From: CAZSNH01 sp052388455
Lineage (GTDB): Bacteria > Pseudomonadota > Alphaproteobacteria > Rhizobiales > Hyphomicrobiaceae
DNA length: 16,081 bases
Direction of reading: 5' to 3'
Assembly: GCA_052388455.1 (NCBI GenBank)
Contig: JBQTIA010000061.1
Span: forward strand, 1-16,081
The position numbers and the translations under genes were made by a program. This document shows positions 1 to 6,835 of the stretch, in pieces (the stretch's first letter is position 1; each line of letters starts with the position of its first letter). The notes under the pieces are model-generated. The model was not told the DNA's origin. It worked only from the letters and a program-made list of their open reading frames with translations, and did no database searches.

Positions 1-125
1 CTCGGACTGCCATCACTTCAGATGGAACACCGACGCCTCAATCGCGTATCATGAACCGCCGGATACGGAACCGTACGTCCGGTGGTGTGGGAGGACGGCG
101 GGGGCAACCCCGCCTCCTACCCGAT
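1..125 (+). mobile_element. Group II intron, 3' end (domains V and VI), cut by the window edge
   Basis: Only the 3' end of a self-splicing retroelement is present. Bases 55-86 fold as domain V: a 9-bp lower helix (55-63 with 78-86), a 2-nt CG bulge at 76-77, and a 4-bp upper helix (64-67 with 72-75) closed by the loop GAAC. The lower helix contains a G.U wobble at G58, so the catalytic triad reads CGC (57-59), a triad known from group IIC introns. Bases 89-122 fold as domain VI: GGG, AGGA, a bulged C, then GGCGGGG closed by a GCAA tetraloop, with A119 bulged on the 3' side. A119 lies 7 nt from a predicted 3' splice site after 125 (…CCCGAT), the usual place for the branch adenosine. The reverse transcriptase would lie left of the window. 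One frame is open from base 1 to a TGA at 52-54, but its 17 residues are not recognisable. The short upper helix could be a family trait or mild decay. Confidence 0.8.
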
Positions 126-240
126 CCCGGGGCTCATGGCAAAACTGGGTCGACGGGGAAAGAGGGGTCGACGGTCATTTCAACAGTGCACCGCGCACCG
201 CCCTCGATCGGGCGAGGCAGCAGCCAGAGCTTTTTGCGCT

Positions 241-843
241 TCAATTGAGGTGAGCGTGCGACGCCGGCCAAGGTGGCGGCGCGCGGGTCGCAGCAATGCC
301 GGCACCTGCCAGAGGCACCCTGCCGTTCACGACGCCCGCCAAAGGCGCACTCGCGCCGACCACGCCCGCTAAAGGCGCGTTTGCGCCGACCACGCCCGCC
401 AGCGTCCCATCGATCGCCCTGAGTTCGCCGGCCAGCGCTTCCAGCCGCAGCCGGATGCGGTCGACGAAATGGTGTGCCAATGCCGGGTCGTCGGCCATTT
501 GGGCGTGCAGGGCGCGACGAGTGATGCGCAGCGCCTTGACGGCGGTTCGGGCAACCACCGTCGACGTATGCTCCGTCTCGATCAGCATCGCCATCTCGCC
601 GACGAGCGCGTCTTCCGGAATGCGTTCGGCAGGCACGCCGAGGCCCGGACCGCGAACGCGCACGGCCTCCCCGCCGACGATCAGCACGGCCGCGTCGCCC
701 ACCTCGCTTTCGCGGATGATGACCTCGCCGGGCCGGTAGAGGAAGCGATCGGCGCGGCGCACGATCTCGGTGATCTGAAGCGGCTTCAAGCCCACGAACA
801 GGGCGACGCGCAGCAGCGGCTTCACGAGTGCATCTGTGGCCAT
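241..843 (-). CDS. Cyclic nucleotide-binding-domain protein with C-terminal decapeptide repeats
   Basis: A 200-residue protein with one CRP-type beta-barrel domain (about residues 10-115). The barrel shows a YRPGEVI strand turn, GDAAVLIVGGEAVRV, and a phosphate-binding-cassette-like LVGEMAMLIE at 80-89. The arginine that normally contacts the cyclic nucleotide phosphate is not evident: the stretch reads EHTSTV. Ligand binding is therefore doubtful. There is no DNA-binding helix-turn-helix after the barrel, only a helix and then four decads starting LAG (about 148-187, LAGVVGANAP and variants) and a proline-rich end. The start at 843 is chosen because GGAG precedes it by 8 bases; in-frame starts at 891 and 963 lack such a site. 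The gene lies 145 bp downstream of the CenR-like regulator on the same strand, so the two may be co-transcribed. Small single-domain CNB proteins of this type are common in alphaproteobacteria, but their function is generally unknown. Confidence 0.8.
   Translation of the reverse strand: MATDALVKPLLRVALFVGLKPLQITEIVRRADRFLYRPGEVIIRESEVGDAAVLIVGGEAVRVRGPGLGVPAERIPEDALVGEMAMLIETEHTSTVVARTAVKALRITRRALHAQMADDPALAHHFVDRIRLRLEALAGELRAIDGTLAGVVGANAPLAGVVGASAPLAGVVNGRVPLAGAGIAATRAPPPWPASHAHLN
318..397 (+). repeat. Short 30-bp tandem repeat inside the CNB gene
   Basis: On the plus strand the unit ACGCCCGCCAAAGGCGC… recurs at 30-bp spacing (near 339, 369 and a shortened third copy near 389), with GCGCCGACC joining the units. 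It encodes the decads of the CNB protein tail on the minus strand. A 30-bp period keeps the reading frame, so copy number could vary without breaking the gene. Confidence 0.7.
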
Positions 844-988
844 TCGTCGGGCTCCGTCCGGGTCCGTCGCGCGAACGCGATCGTGTGCCATCGGGCGATG
901 GCTGGAGCGGAGCGTCGTCCGATTCGTGCCCGGGGGTCCAGCGGGAAGGCAACCCGTGGACAACGTGGGGAAATCTCTGATCGAAAAC

Positions 989-1675
989 CTACGGAACGAG
1001 CCGATAGCCGCCGGTCTCGGTGACCAGGATCTCGGCGCTCGAGGGATCCTTCTCGATCTTCTGGCGCAGGCGGTAGATGTGCGTTTCGAGCGTGTGCGTC
1101 GTCACTCCGGCGTTGTAACCCCACACCTCGTGCAGCAGCGTCTCGCGGGTGACGATCTTGTCTCCGGAGCGGTAGAGGTACTTCAGGATCGAAGTTTCTT
1201 TTTCGGTCAGCCGGACCTTGTTGCCTTTGTCGTCGAGCAGCAGCTTGCCGGCCGGCTTGAAGGTATAGGGTCCGATACTGAAGACCGCGTCCTCGCTCTG
1301 CTCGTGCTGGCGGAGCTGGGCGCGGATGCGCGCGAGCAGCACTGCGAACTTGAACGGCTTGGTGATGTAGTCGTTGGCGCCGGCATCGAGTCCGAGGATC
1401 TGATCGGCGTCCGAGACGTTGCCGGTCAGCATGATGATGGGGCCTTTGTAGCCGCCCTTGCGGAGCTGCTTCACCGCCTCGCGCCCGTCCATGTCCGGCA
1501 GGCCGACGTCGAACACGACCAGATCGTGATGCCCGGTCTTGGCTTTGTCGATGCCCTTGGTCGCCGTATTGGCTTCCTGCACGTCGAACTCGTCGTGCAT
1601 GGCGAGCTGATCTTTCAGGGATCCGCGGAGATCCTCGTCGTCGTCGACCAGGAGAATCCGTCGTGCGGTGCTCAT
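989..1675 (-). CDS. cenR: OmpR/PhoB-family response regulator, CenR/OtpR-like
   Basis: A 228-residue two-component regulator. The receiver domain (about 5-122) has the acidic pair D11/D12, phospho-acceptor D56 in VVFDVGLPDMDG, T84 and K106 (TKPFKF). The C-terminal winged helix (about 128-227) shows VRLTEKE, the recognition region GVTTHTLETHIYRLRQKIE and the terminal wing TGGYRLVP. From memory, the receiver and linker sequence (AVLLARIRAQLRQHEQSEDA) closely resemble alphaproteobacterial CenR (Caulobacter cell-envelope regulator) and OtpR (Brucella). The cognate histidine kinase is not in the window. CGGAG stands about 10 bases before the start codon. The gene is divergent from an L,D-transpeptidase gene across a gap of about 114 bp, and a CNB protein lies downstream. 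The OmpR-family assignment is certain; the symbol rests on remembered similarity. Confidence 0.9.
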   Translation of the reverse strand: MSTARRILLVDDDEDLRGSLKDQLAMHDEFDVQEANTATKGIDKAKTGHHDLVVFDVGLPDMDGREAVKQLRKGGYKGPIIMLTGNVSDADQILGLDAGANDYITKPFKFAVLLARIRAQLRQHEQSEDAVFSIGPYTFKPAGKLLLDDKGNKVRLTEKETSILKYLYRSGDKIVTRETLLHEVWGYNAGVTTHTLETHIYRLRQKIEKDPSSAEILVTETGGYRLVP

Positions 1676-1789
1676 GTCTTGCGGCTCCGAGGCAAAATGA
1701 ACACTATCCCGGCCGATCCGCAGTGCATCATCTAGCCTGCGGCAGCGGTGATCCGGCCTAACGGACCATCTGCAGGCGGCGGGTCGATC

Positions 1790-2386
1790 ATGCGAACATC
1801 AGCCGGACGGCGCCACGTCTTTTTGCAGAGCCTGTCCCGCCGGTCAACGACGGGCACGCTGCGCATCGGCAACCTTTCCTTGAAGTGCGCGATCGGGCGA
1901 TCGGGCCTGACCGTGCGCAAGCGTGAAGCCGACGGGGCGACGCCGGAAGGACGACTGATCCTGCGCCGCATACACTATCGGGCCGATCGCGGTCTGCCGC
2001 CTGCGACGGCGCTGCCGCGGCGGGCCATCCGACATGATGACGGATGGTGCGACGAGCCGCGGGACCGAAATTACAATCGCCCGGTCCGCCATCCCTATCC
2101 GGCGAGCGCGGAAGAGATGTGGCGACAAGACGGTCTCTATGATGTGGTGGTGGAGCTCGGTCACAACGACCGGCCGCGGAGCCGGGGCTGCGGCAGCGCC
2201 ATCTTCATGCATCTCGCACGGCCGGGCTATCGGCCGACGGCGGGTTGCGTGGCGCTCGACCGTGGCGATCTGCTGCTGCTGCTGTCGAAGATCGGCCGCA
2301 CGGGTGGAGCGATCGTAACGGCCCGCGGACGGCCGCGGCGCATGCCCAAGCAAAAGGGCCCGAAGCCGAGGCTCCGGGCCAGTTGA
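1790..2386 (+). CDS. L,D-transpeptidase (YkuD-fold) family protein
   Basis: A 198-residue protein with the YkuD catalytic signature, H141 and C153 in MHLARPGYRPTAGCVAL. The arginine that usually follows the GC(V/I) motif is replaced by alanine, as I recall for a short alphaproteobacterial branch of the family. Enzymes of this fold use a catalytic cysteine to form 3-3 peptidoglycan cross-links or attach envelope proteins, through L,D-peptide bonds. A basic N-terminal region (1-60) carries no obvious signal peptide; the extreme C-terminus is rich in Lys, Arg and Pro. The ATG at 1790 is preceded by a GGCGGCGGG stretch. An in-frame GTG at 1748 would add 14 residues and remains possible. The gene reads away from the CenR-like regulator. 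The link to envelope remodelling fits that neighbour, but regulation is an inference. Confidence 0.8.
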   Translation: MRTSAGRRHVFLQSLSRRSTTGTLRIGNLSLKCAIGRSGLTVRKREADGATPEGRLILRRIHYRADRGLPPATALPRRAIRHDDGWCDEPRDRNYNRPVRHPYPASAEEMWRQDGLYDVVVELGHNDRPRSRGCGSAIFMHLARPGYRPTAGCVALDRGDLLLLLSKIGRTGGAIVTARGRPRRMPKQKGPKPRLRAS

Positions 2387-2446
2387 GAGCACGTTCTAGG
2401 GGGAAGCGTGCTCGGGAGACGAATCTGGGAAGGTCGGGAGGATGGT

Positions 2447-2477
2447 GTGTCCGGCGGAGCCATGCCCCGCCGGACAC
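2447..2477 (-). terminator. Hairpin after amtB, probable terminator
   Basis: An exact 11-bp inverted repeat, GTGTCCGGCGG (2447-2457) and CCGCCGGACAC (2467-2477), encloses a 9-nt loop. It lies 9 bp past the amtB stop and 60 bp past the L,D-transpeptidase stop, so it could serve both convergent genes. Neither side has a strong U-run, which is common in GC-rich alphaproteobacteria. Confidence 0.6.
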
Positions 2478-2485
2478 CTTGTCGA

Positions 2486-3934
2486 TCAGTAGTTGTAAGC
2501 GCGCTCGCCGTGATCGGAGATGTCGAGGCCCTCGCGCTCCTTGTCGGTCTCGAGGCGAAGTCCGACGACGACGCCGACGATGCCGAGGATGATCGCGGTG
2601 CCGATCGCCGACCAGGCCAGCGTGATGCCGACGGCCTGGGTCTGGATCCAGACCTGAGTCATCATATCGTAGGCACCGGCGACCAGTTCGCCCGGCTTCG
2701 ACGTGTAGTCCGCCGTTCCCGTGCCGCCGAAGTCCGGATTGACGAGGATGCCGGTGCCGATGGCGCCGAGGATGCCGCCGACGCAGTGCACGCCGAAGAC
2801 GTCGAGGCTGTCATCGTATCCGACCAGGTTTTTCACGCCCGTGCAGAAGGTGAAGCACACGACGCCCGCGACGAGGCCGAGGATGATCGAGCCCATCGGT
2901 CCGGCGAAGCCCGAGGCCGGCGTGACGGCGACGAGGCCGGCAACGACGCCCGAGGCGAGACCGAGCAGCGACGGCTTGCCCTTGATCAGCCACTCGGCGA
3001 GGATCCACGACAAACCTGCCGCAGCGGTTGCGCCGAAGGTGTTGAGCATGGCCAGCAGGGCGACGCCGTTGGCTTCGAGGTTCGAGCCGCAATTGAAGCC
3101 GAACCAGCCGACCCACAGCAGCGAGGCGCCGATCATGGCCATTGTGAGCGAGTGCGGCGGCATCGCTTCGCGGCCGTAGCCGACACGCTTGCCGAGCAGC
3201 AGGGCGGCGACGAGACCGGCGATGCCCGCATTGATGTGAACGACGGTGCCGCCGGCGAAGTCGAGGGCGCCGAGCTTGAAGATGTAGCCGGCGTCGGCCG
3301 AGGCTTCAGCCAGCTTCTCGGGACCGGCCTTGGCGGCTTCGGCCATGATATCCGGACCGCCCCAGTACCAGACCATGTGCGCGACAGGGAAGTAGATGAA
3401 GGTCACCCACAGCGTCACGAACAGCAGCACGGCCGAGAACTTCATGCGTTCGGCAAAGGCGCCGACGATGAGTGCCGGCGTGATGCACGCGAACGTCATC
3501 TGGAAGGCGATGAAGGCGTACTCGGGAATATAGACGCCGTTCGAGAACGTCGCGGCGATCGAGCTCGGCGTCACGCCGGCCAGGAACACCTTCGAGAACC
3601 CGCCTACGAAATCGTTGAGACCTCCACCGTTGGTGAAGGCCATCGAGTAGCCGTAGGTCAGCCAGATGATTGCGACGAGGCAGGTGATGGTGAAAACCTG
3701 CATCAGCATCGAAAGCATGTTCTTGGTGCGGACCATGCCGCCGTAGAACAGCGCCAGCCCCGGCACCGTCATCAGCAGCACCAGCACGGTGGCGAGGAAC
3801 ATGAAGCCGGTGTCGCCCTTGTCCGGCACAGGATCGGCGGCGAGGGCCGGCCCGGCCATCATGGCGAGCGCGGCGGCGCTCCCCAGTGCGCTCCCGAGCG
3901 CTGACGTCATGCGTGAAACTTTTACAGGCATCAT
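2486..3934 (-). CDS. amtB: Ammonium transporter AmtB
   Basis: A 482-residue Amt/MEP/Rh channel that moves ammonium across the inner membrane. An N-terminal signal-like segment (about 8-33, ending PALAADP) precedes eleven predicted membrane helices. Family hallmarks are the DFAGGTVVHINAG motif (D225, pore His H233), the second pore His H383 in FGVHCVGG, the PGLALFYGG turn near residue 58, and GWFGFNCGS near 277. The cytoplasmic tail (461-482, LETDKEREGLDISDHGERAY) is the segment that engages the T-loop of GlnK. The start at 3934 is chosen for an AGGGGAG Shine-Dalgarno 9 bases upstream and for the fit of the signal segment; a second ATG follows at once. The gene lies 46 bp downstream of glnK on the same strand, forming the classical glnK-amtB unit, and is probably expressed under nitrogen limitation from the glnK promoter. 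Confidence 0.97.
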   Translation of the reverse strand: MMPVKVSRMTSALGSALGSAAALAMMAGPALAADPVPDKGDTGFMFLATVLVLLMTVPGLALFYGGMVRTKNMLSMLMQVFTITCLVAIIWLTYGYSMAFTNGGGLNDFVGGFSKVFLAGVTPSSIAATFSNGVYIPEYAFIAFQMTFACITPALIVGAFAERMKFSAVLLFVTLWVTFIYFPVAHMVWYWGGPDIMAEAAKAGPEKLAEASADAGYIFKLGALDFAGGTVVHINAGIAGLVAALLLGKRVGYGREAMPPHSLTMAMIGASLLWVGWFGFNCGSNLEANGVALLAMLNTFGATAAAGLSWILAEWLIKGKPSLLGLASGVVAGLVAVTPASGFAGPMGSIILGLVAGVVCFTFCTGVKNLVGYDDSLDVFGVHCVGGILGAIGTGILVNPDFGGTGTADYTSKPGELVAGAYDMMTQVWIQTQAVGITLAWSAIGTAIILGIVGVVVGLRLETDKEREGLDISDHGERAYNY

Positions 3935-3980
3935 TGTGGGTAGCTCCCCTTGTGTTGTCGGTGTCATCTGGCGGTTGGGT

Positions 3981-4319
3981 TCAAAGCGCCGCATCGTCCG
4001 ACTCCCCGGTCCGGATGCGCAGCGTATGCTCGATCGGTGCGACGAAGATCTTGCCGTCGCCGATCTGGCCGGTCTTGGCGGCCTTGGCGATGGCATCGAC
4101 GGCCTTCTGAACGTCGCCCGAAGAGACGACGGCCTCGATTTTCACTTTCGGTAGAAAGCTCACGGCGTACTCGGCGCCGCGGTAGATTTCCGTATGGCCC
4201 TTCTGCCGGCCGTAGCCTTTGACCTCGGTTACCGTCATGCCTTGGACGCCGATGTCGGTCAGCGCCATGCGGACCTCCTCCAGCTTGAACGGTTTGATAA
4301 TGGCTGTGATGAGTTTCAT
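3981..4319 (-). CDS. glnK: Nitrogen regulatory PII protein GlnK
   Basis: A 112-residue PII signal protein, exactly the usual length. The T-loop (about 37-55) contains GRQKGHTEIYRGAEYAVSF with Tyr51, the residue uridylylated by GlnD. The B-loop TGQIGDGKIF (83-92) binds ATP/ADP together with the C-terminal RIRTGE. PII trimers sense 2-oxoglutarate and adenylate charge; GlnK blocks the AmtB pore when nitrogen is plentiful. The start (MKLITAIIKPFKLEEV) fits the family, with GGGGG about ten bases ahead. Linkage to amtB identifies it as GlnK, since GlnB usually sits with glnA. A candidate sigma-54 promoter and NtrC site lie upstream. Confidence 0.97.
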   Translation of the reverse strand: MKLITAIIKPFKLEEVRMALTDIGVQGMTVTEVKGYGRQKGHTEIYRGAEYAVSFLPKVKIEAVVSSGDVQKAVDAIAKAAKTGQIGDGKIFVAPIEHTLRIRTGESDDAAL

Positions 4320-4423
4320 GACTGAGCACCCCCTAGCGTTGCTGCCCCGGCCGCTTGCGCGGATCAGGCGTGAACAAATTCCGGTCGCCGCCCGAGTGAG
4401 CGGCATTACCGGCGCGTTAACAA

Positions 4424-4440
4424 CTCAAGCCTCGTGCCAG
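4424..4440 (-). promoter_or_regulatory. Candidate sigma-54 (RpoN) promoter of glnK-amtB
   Basis: The minus strand reads CTGGCACGAGGCTTGAG. This matches the -24/-12 consensus TGGCACG-N4-TTGC(A/T), with the invariant GG at -24 and correct 10-bp spacing but GA instead of GC at -12. It would start transcription near 4413, about 95 bases before the glnK start codon. Nitrogen-controlled glnK promoters are usually of this class. Confidence 0.55.
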
Positions 4441-4525
4441 TTTGGGTCTGCTGGATTATATGATTGAAAACGCACGACAAAAGCACAGAGGGAACGAACG
4501 GCCGAAGCGCCGTGGCGTTAATATG

Positions 4526-4542
4526 TGCAATATTGTCGAGCA
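4526..4542 (-). promoter_or_regulatory. Candidate NtrC-binding dyad upstream of glnK
   Basis: The minus strand reads TGCTCGACAATATTGCA, a 17-bp dyad matching TGCACC-N5-GGTGCA at 9 of 12 specified positions, with both outer TGC/GCA arms intact and an AT-rich centre. It is about 90-100 bp upstream of the candidate -24 element, a normal enhancer distance. It also lies just before the tesB stop codon. Confidence 0.4.
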
Positions 4543-4564
4543 GATTTTGGCGTATGCCTAAAAT

Positions 4565-5461
4565 TCAGGCGCGAGGTGAAGGGCTGCGCTGGCGGATCAG
4601 GCCCTCCTGCGCCACCGAGGCGACGAGGCGTCCGTCGCGCGAGAAAACATTGCCGCGGCAGAAGCCGCGCGCGCCGTGGGCGCTGGGGCTCTCCTGGGCG
4701 TAGAGCAGCCAGTCGTCGGCCCGGAACGGCCGGTGAAACCACATCCCGTGATCGAGGCTCGCGAGCTGCAGGTCGTCATCGAACAGCAGCTTGCCGTGCG
4801 CGATGAGAGCCGTATCCAGCAGGGTGAAGTCCGAGGCGTAGGCCAGCACGCACTGATGCAGCTTGGGATCGTCGGGCAGCCGCCCGGAGGCCCGCATCCA
4901 GACGTGCTGGATGGGCGGTTGCCGGTCCCTCACCATGTAGCGGGCGACCTCGACGGGGCGCATGTCGATCGGCCGCTCGCGCGACCAGTACTTGCGCATG
5001 CTTTCCGGCAGGCGCTCGATCGTGCGCCCCATCAGGTCGAAGGCGCTCGGCAGCGCTTCCGGTGCCGGCACGTCCGGCATTTCAGCCTGATGCTCGAAAC
5101 CGGGCTCGTCTTTGTGGAAGGACGCGCTCATGGCGAACATCGGCCGGCCGTGCTGGATGGCCTTGACGCGACGGGTGGAAAAACTGCCGCCGTCGCGCGT
5201 GCGCTCGACATCGTAGAGAATGGGATGCGTCGGATCCCCCGGCAGCAGGAAATATGCGTGCAGGGAATGCACGGGCCGCGGCTCGCCGACGGTCCTCACC
5301 GCCGCCACCAGCGCCTGCCCGAGCACCTGTCCGCCATACACCCGCTGCCAGCCGTCCTGCGGGCTGCGGCCTCGGAACAGGTTTTCTTCCAGTGGTTCCA
5401 GATCGAGAAGGGTCAGCAGCTCGTGAATGGCCGTGCGGCTCGCGGTCTGATCGTGCGGCAT
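4565..5461 (-). CDS. tesB: Acyl-CoA thioesterase II, TesB
   Basis: A 298-residue double-hotdog thioesterase that hydrolyses acyl-CoA to free fatty acid and CoA. The N-terminal hotdog (about 12-120) shows the GRSPQDGWQRVYGGQVLGQA motif near 31-50. The C-terminal hotdog holds the catalytic set seen in E. coli TesB: Asp211 in YASDFTLLDT, Ser235 in SLDHGMWFH (Thr or Ser in the family) and Gln285 in AQEGLIR. Length is close to the E. coli enzyme (about 286). The start at 5461 is preferred because GGAG lies 12 bases upstream; the alternative start at 5473 would have that GGAG directly abutting it. tesB neighbours glnK-amtB in E. coli as well, though in a different orientation. Here it ends 245 bp before glnK on the same strand and diverges from the UbiH-type gene. 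Confidence 0.95.
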   Translation of the reverse strand: MPHDQTASRTAIHELLTLLDLEPLEENLFRGRSPQDGWQRVYGGQVLGQALVAAVRTVGEPRPVHSLHAYFLLPGDPTHPILYDVERTRDGGSFSTRRVKAIQHGRPMFAMSASFHKDEPGFEHQAEMPDVPAPEALPSAFDLMGRTIERLPESMRKYWSRERPIDMRPVEVARYMVRDRQPPIQHVWMRASGRLPDDPKLHQCVLAYASDFTLLDTALIAHGKLLFDDDLQLASLDHGMWFHRPFRADDWLLYAQESPSAHGARGFCRGNVFSRDGRLVASVAQEGLIRQRSPSPRA

Positions 5462-5534
5462 GGTAGACGGCATCTCCGAGTGCTATCGAAGCCAAAGCGC
5501 AAGGGATGCCGGGCGCGGGTCGGAGTCAAGATTG

Positions 5535-6791
5535 ATGGCCGCAATGAGCAACGCCGAGACGCTCGCGTTCGACATCGTCGTCTCCGGCGGCAGTTTCGCC
5601 GGGCTGGCGCTGTGCCGGGCGCTGGGTCAGGTCTTCGGCCCCGATCTGAGGATTGCTCTTGTCGACCGGGCTACGGGCCCGCAGGCGCCGCCGCCCGACG
5701 CCCGCGCCTTCGCGCTTTCGGCCGCCTCCCGCCGTATGCTCGAGACGCTCGGCGTATGGCGTCACCTCGCCTCGAATGCGCAGCCCGTGAAGCGCATCGA
5801 CATCACCGATTCCGGCCTCGAAGCTGGTCTGCGCCCCGTGCTTCTGAGCTACGACAACACCGTCGACGGCGGCGAGCCGGCATCCACCATCGTGCCGAGC
5901 GCTGCTCTTTCTGCGGCGCTGACGTCCGCCGTCGCCGCCGATCCGGCGGTGGTCCGCATCGCACCGGCTGAGGCCCGCGGCTACACCGCCGACAGCAGGG
6001 GGGCGACCGTATCTCTCGCCGACGGCCGCACCGTGACGGCCCGCCTCGTCGTCGCCGCCGAGGGCCGGCGGTCCGCGCTGCGTGAGGCGGCGGGGATCAA
6101 GCTGGTCGGCCGGGCGTTCTCGCAGACAGGCATTGTCACGACCATCGCCCACGATCGACCGCACGAGGGCCGCGCCGTGCAGCACTTCCTGCCCGCCGGT
6201 CCGTTCGCCATCCTTCCGCTCACCGGCAATCGGAGCTGCATCACCTGGACCGAGGAGAGGTCCGAGGCCGCGCGTATCCTGGCCCTCGATGATGCGGGGT
6301 TCCTGGCCGAGGTCGATCAGCGGTTCGGCGGGAAACTCGGCGCGCTCCGCCTCGCGGGACCGCGCCAGTCCTGGCCGCTCGAAACACACCTGGCACGCAG
6401 CTACGTGGCGCCGCGGCTCGCGGTGATCGGCGACGCGGCCCACATCGTGCACCCGATCGCCGGCCAGGGGCTGAACCTGGCGTTGCGCGACGTCGCCGCT
6501 CTGGTCGAGGTCGTGGCCGACGCCGCCCGCATCGGCCTCGACATCGGCAACGCGGAAACGCTCGCCCGCTACGAGCGCTGGCGGCGCTTCGACAGCTGGC
6601 TTTCCGCTTCGACATTTGATGGCCTCAATCGCCTGTTCTCCAACGACTGGACGCTGCTTCGCTCGGCGCGCGAGTTCGGTCTCGGAATGGTCGACCGCCT
6701 GCCCGGACTGAAGCAGGCCTTCGTCACCGAGGCGGCGGGTCTCGCCGGCGAGGTGCCGAGGTTGCTCAAGGGCGAGCGCGTCACCATCTGA
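5535..6791 (+). CDS. FAD-dependent hydroxylase, UbiH/UbiF/VisC/COQ6 family
   Basis: A 418-residue flavoprotein monooxygenase, probably a ring hydroxylase of ubiquinone biosynthesis acting at the inner membrane face. The N-terminal dinucleotide fold reads DIVVSGGSFAGLALCRAL (13-30). DARAFAL (55-61) matches the family's D-R-AL motif. AAEGRRS (174-180) is the second conserved motif, with E for the usual D. GDAAHIVHPIAGQGLNLALRD (299-319) is the diagnostic FAD ribityl-binding motif. The ATG at 5535 has GGAG nine bases upstream; an ATG at 5544 is a second choice. Which ring position it hydroxylates (UbiH, UbiF, UbiI or UbiL type) cannot be told from one sequence, so no symbol is given. It is divergent from tesB with a 73-bp gap, and the beta-helix gene follows after 44 bp. 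Confidence 0.9.
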   Translation: MAAMSNAETLAFDIVVSGGSFAGLALCRALGQVFGPDLRIALVDRATGPQAPPPDARAFALSAASRRMLETLGVWRHLASNAQPVKRIDITDSGLEAGLRPVLLSYDNTVDGGEPASTIVPSAALSAALTSAVAADPAVVRIAPAEARGYTADSRGATVSLADGRTVTARLVVAAEGRRSALREAAGIKLVGRAFSQTGIVTTIAHDRPHEGRAVQHFLPAGPFAILPLTGNRSCITWTEERSEAARILALDDAGFLAEVDQRFGGKLGALRLAGPRQSWPLETHLARSYVAPRLAVIGDAAHIVHPIAGQGLNLALRDVAALVEVVADAARIGLDIGNAETLARYERWRRFDSWLSASTFDGLNRLFSNDWTLLRSAREFGLGMVDRLPGLKQAFVTEAAGLAGEVPRLLKGERVTI

Positions 6792-6835
6792 CGAGGCGCT
6801 GTTCGACGCCAATCTTCGAAGCGAGGCAAGCGGCC

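Noticed and set aside
148..174. Direct repeat GGTCGACGG at 148-156 and 166-174
   Set aside because: Short, contains the palindrome GTCGAC, and no flanking structure supports a transposon end or operator.
199..214. CGCCC-TCGATC-GGGCG hairpin downstream of the CNB gene, considered as a terminator
   Set aside because: Only 5 bp with no U-run on the minus strand; expected by chance in GC-rich DNA.
2272..2286. CTG triplet run in the L,D-transpeptidase gene
   Set aside because: Encodes a leucine-rich helix in a protein with normal family context; too short to call a repeat locus.
2408..3904. Open frame of 498 codons on the plus strand opposite amtB
   Set aside because: Highly acidic and repetitive Asp/Glu/Arg/His composition typical of an antisense shadow; amtB has all its family motifs on the other strand.
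4411..4525. TTAA sequences near the glnK promoter considered as a CtrA box
   Set aside because: The two TTAA copies are about 100 bp apart, not the required 7-bp spacing.
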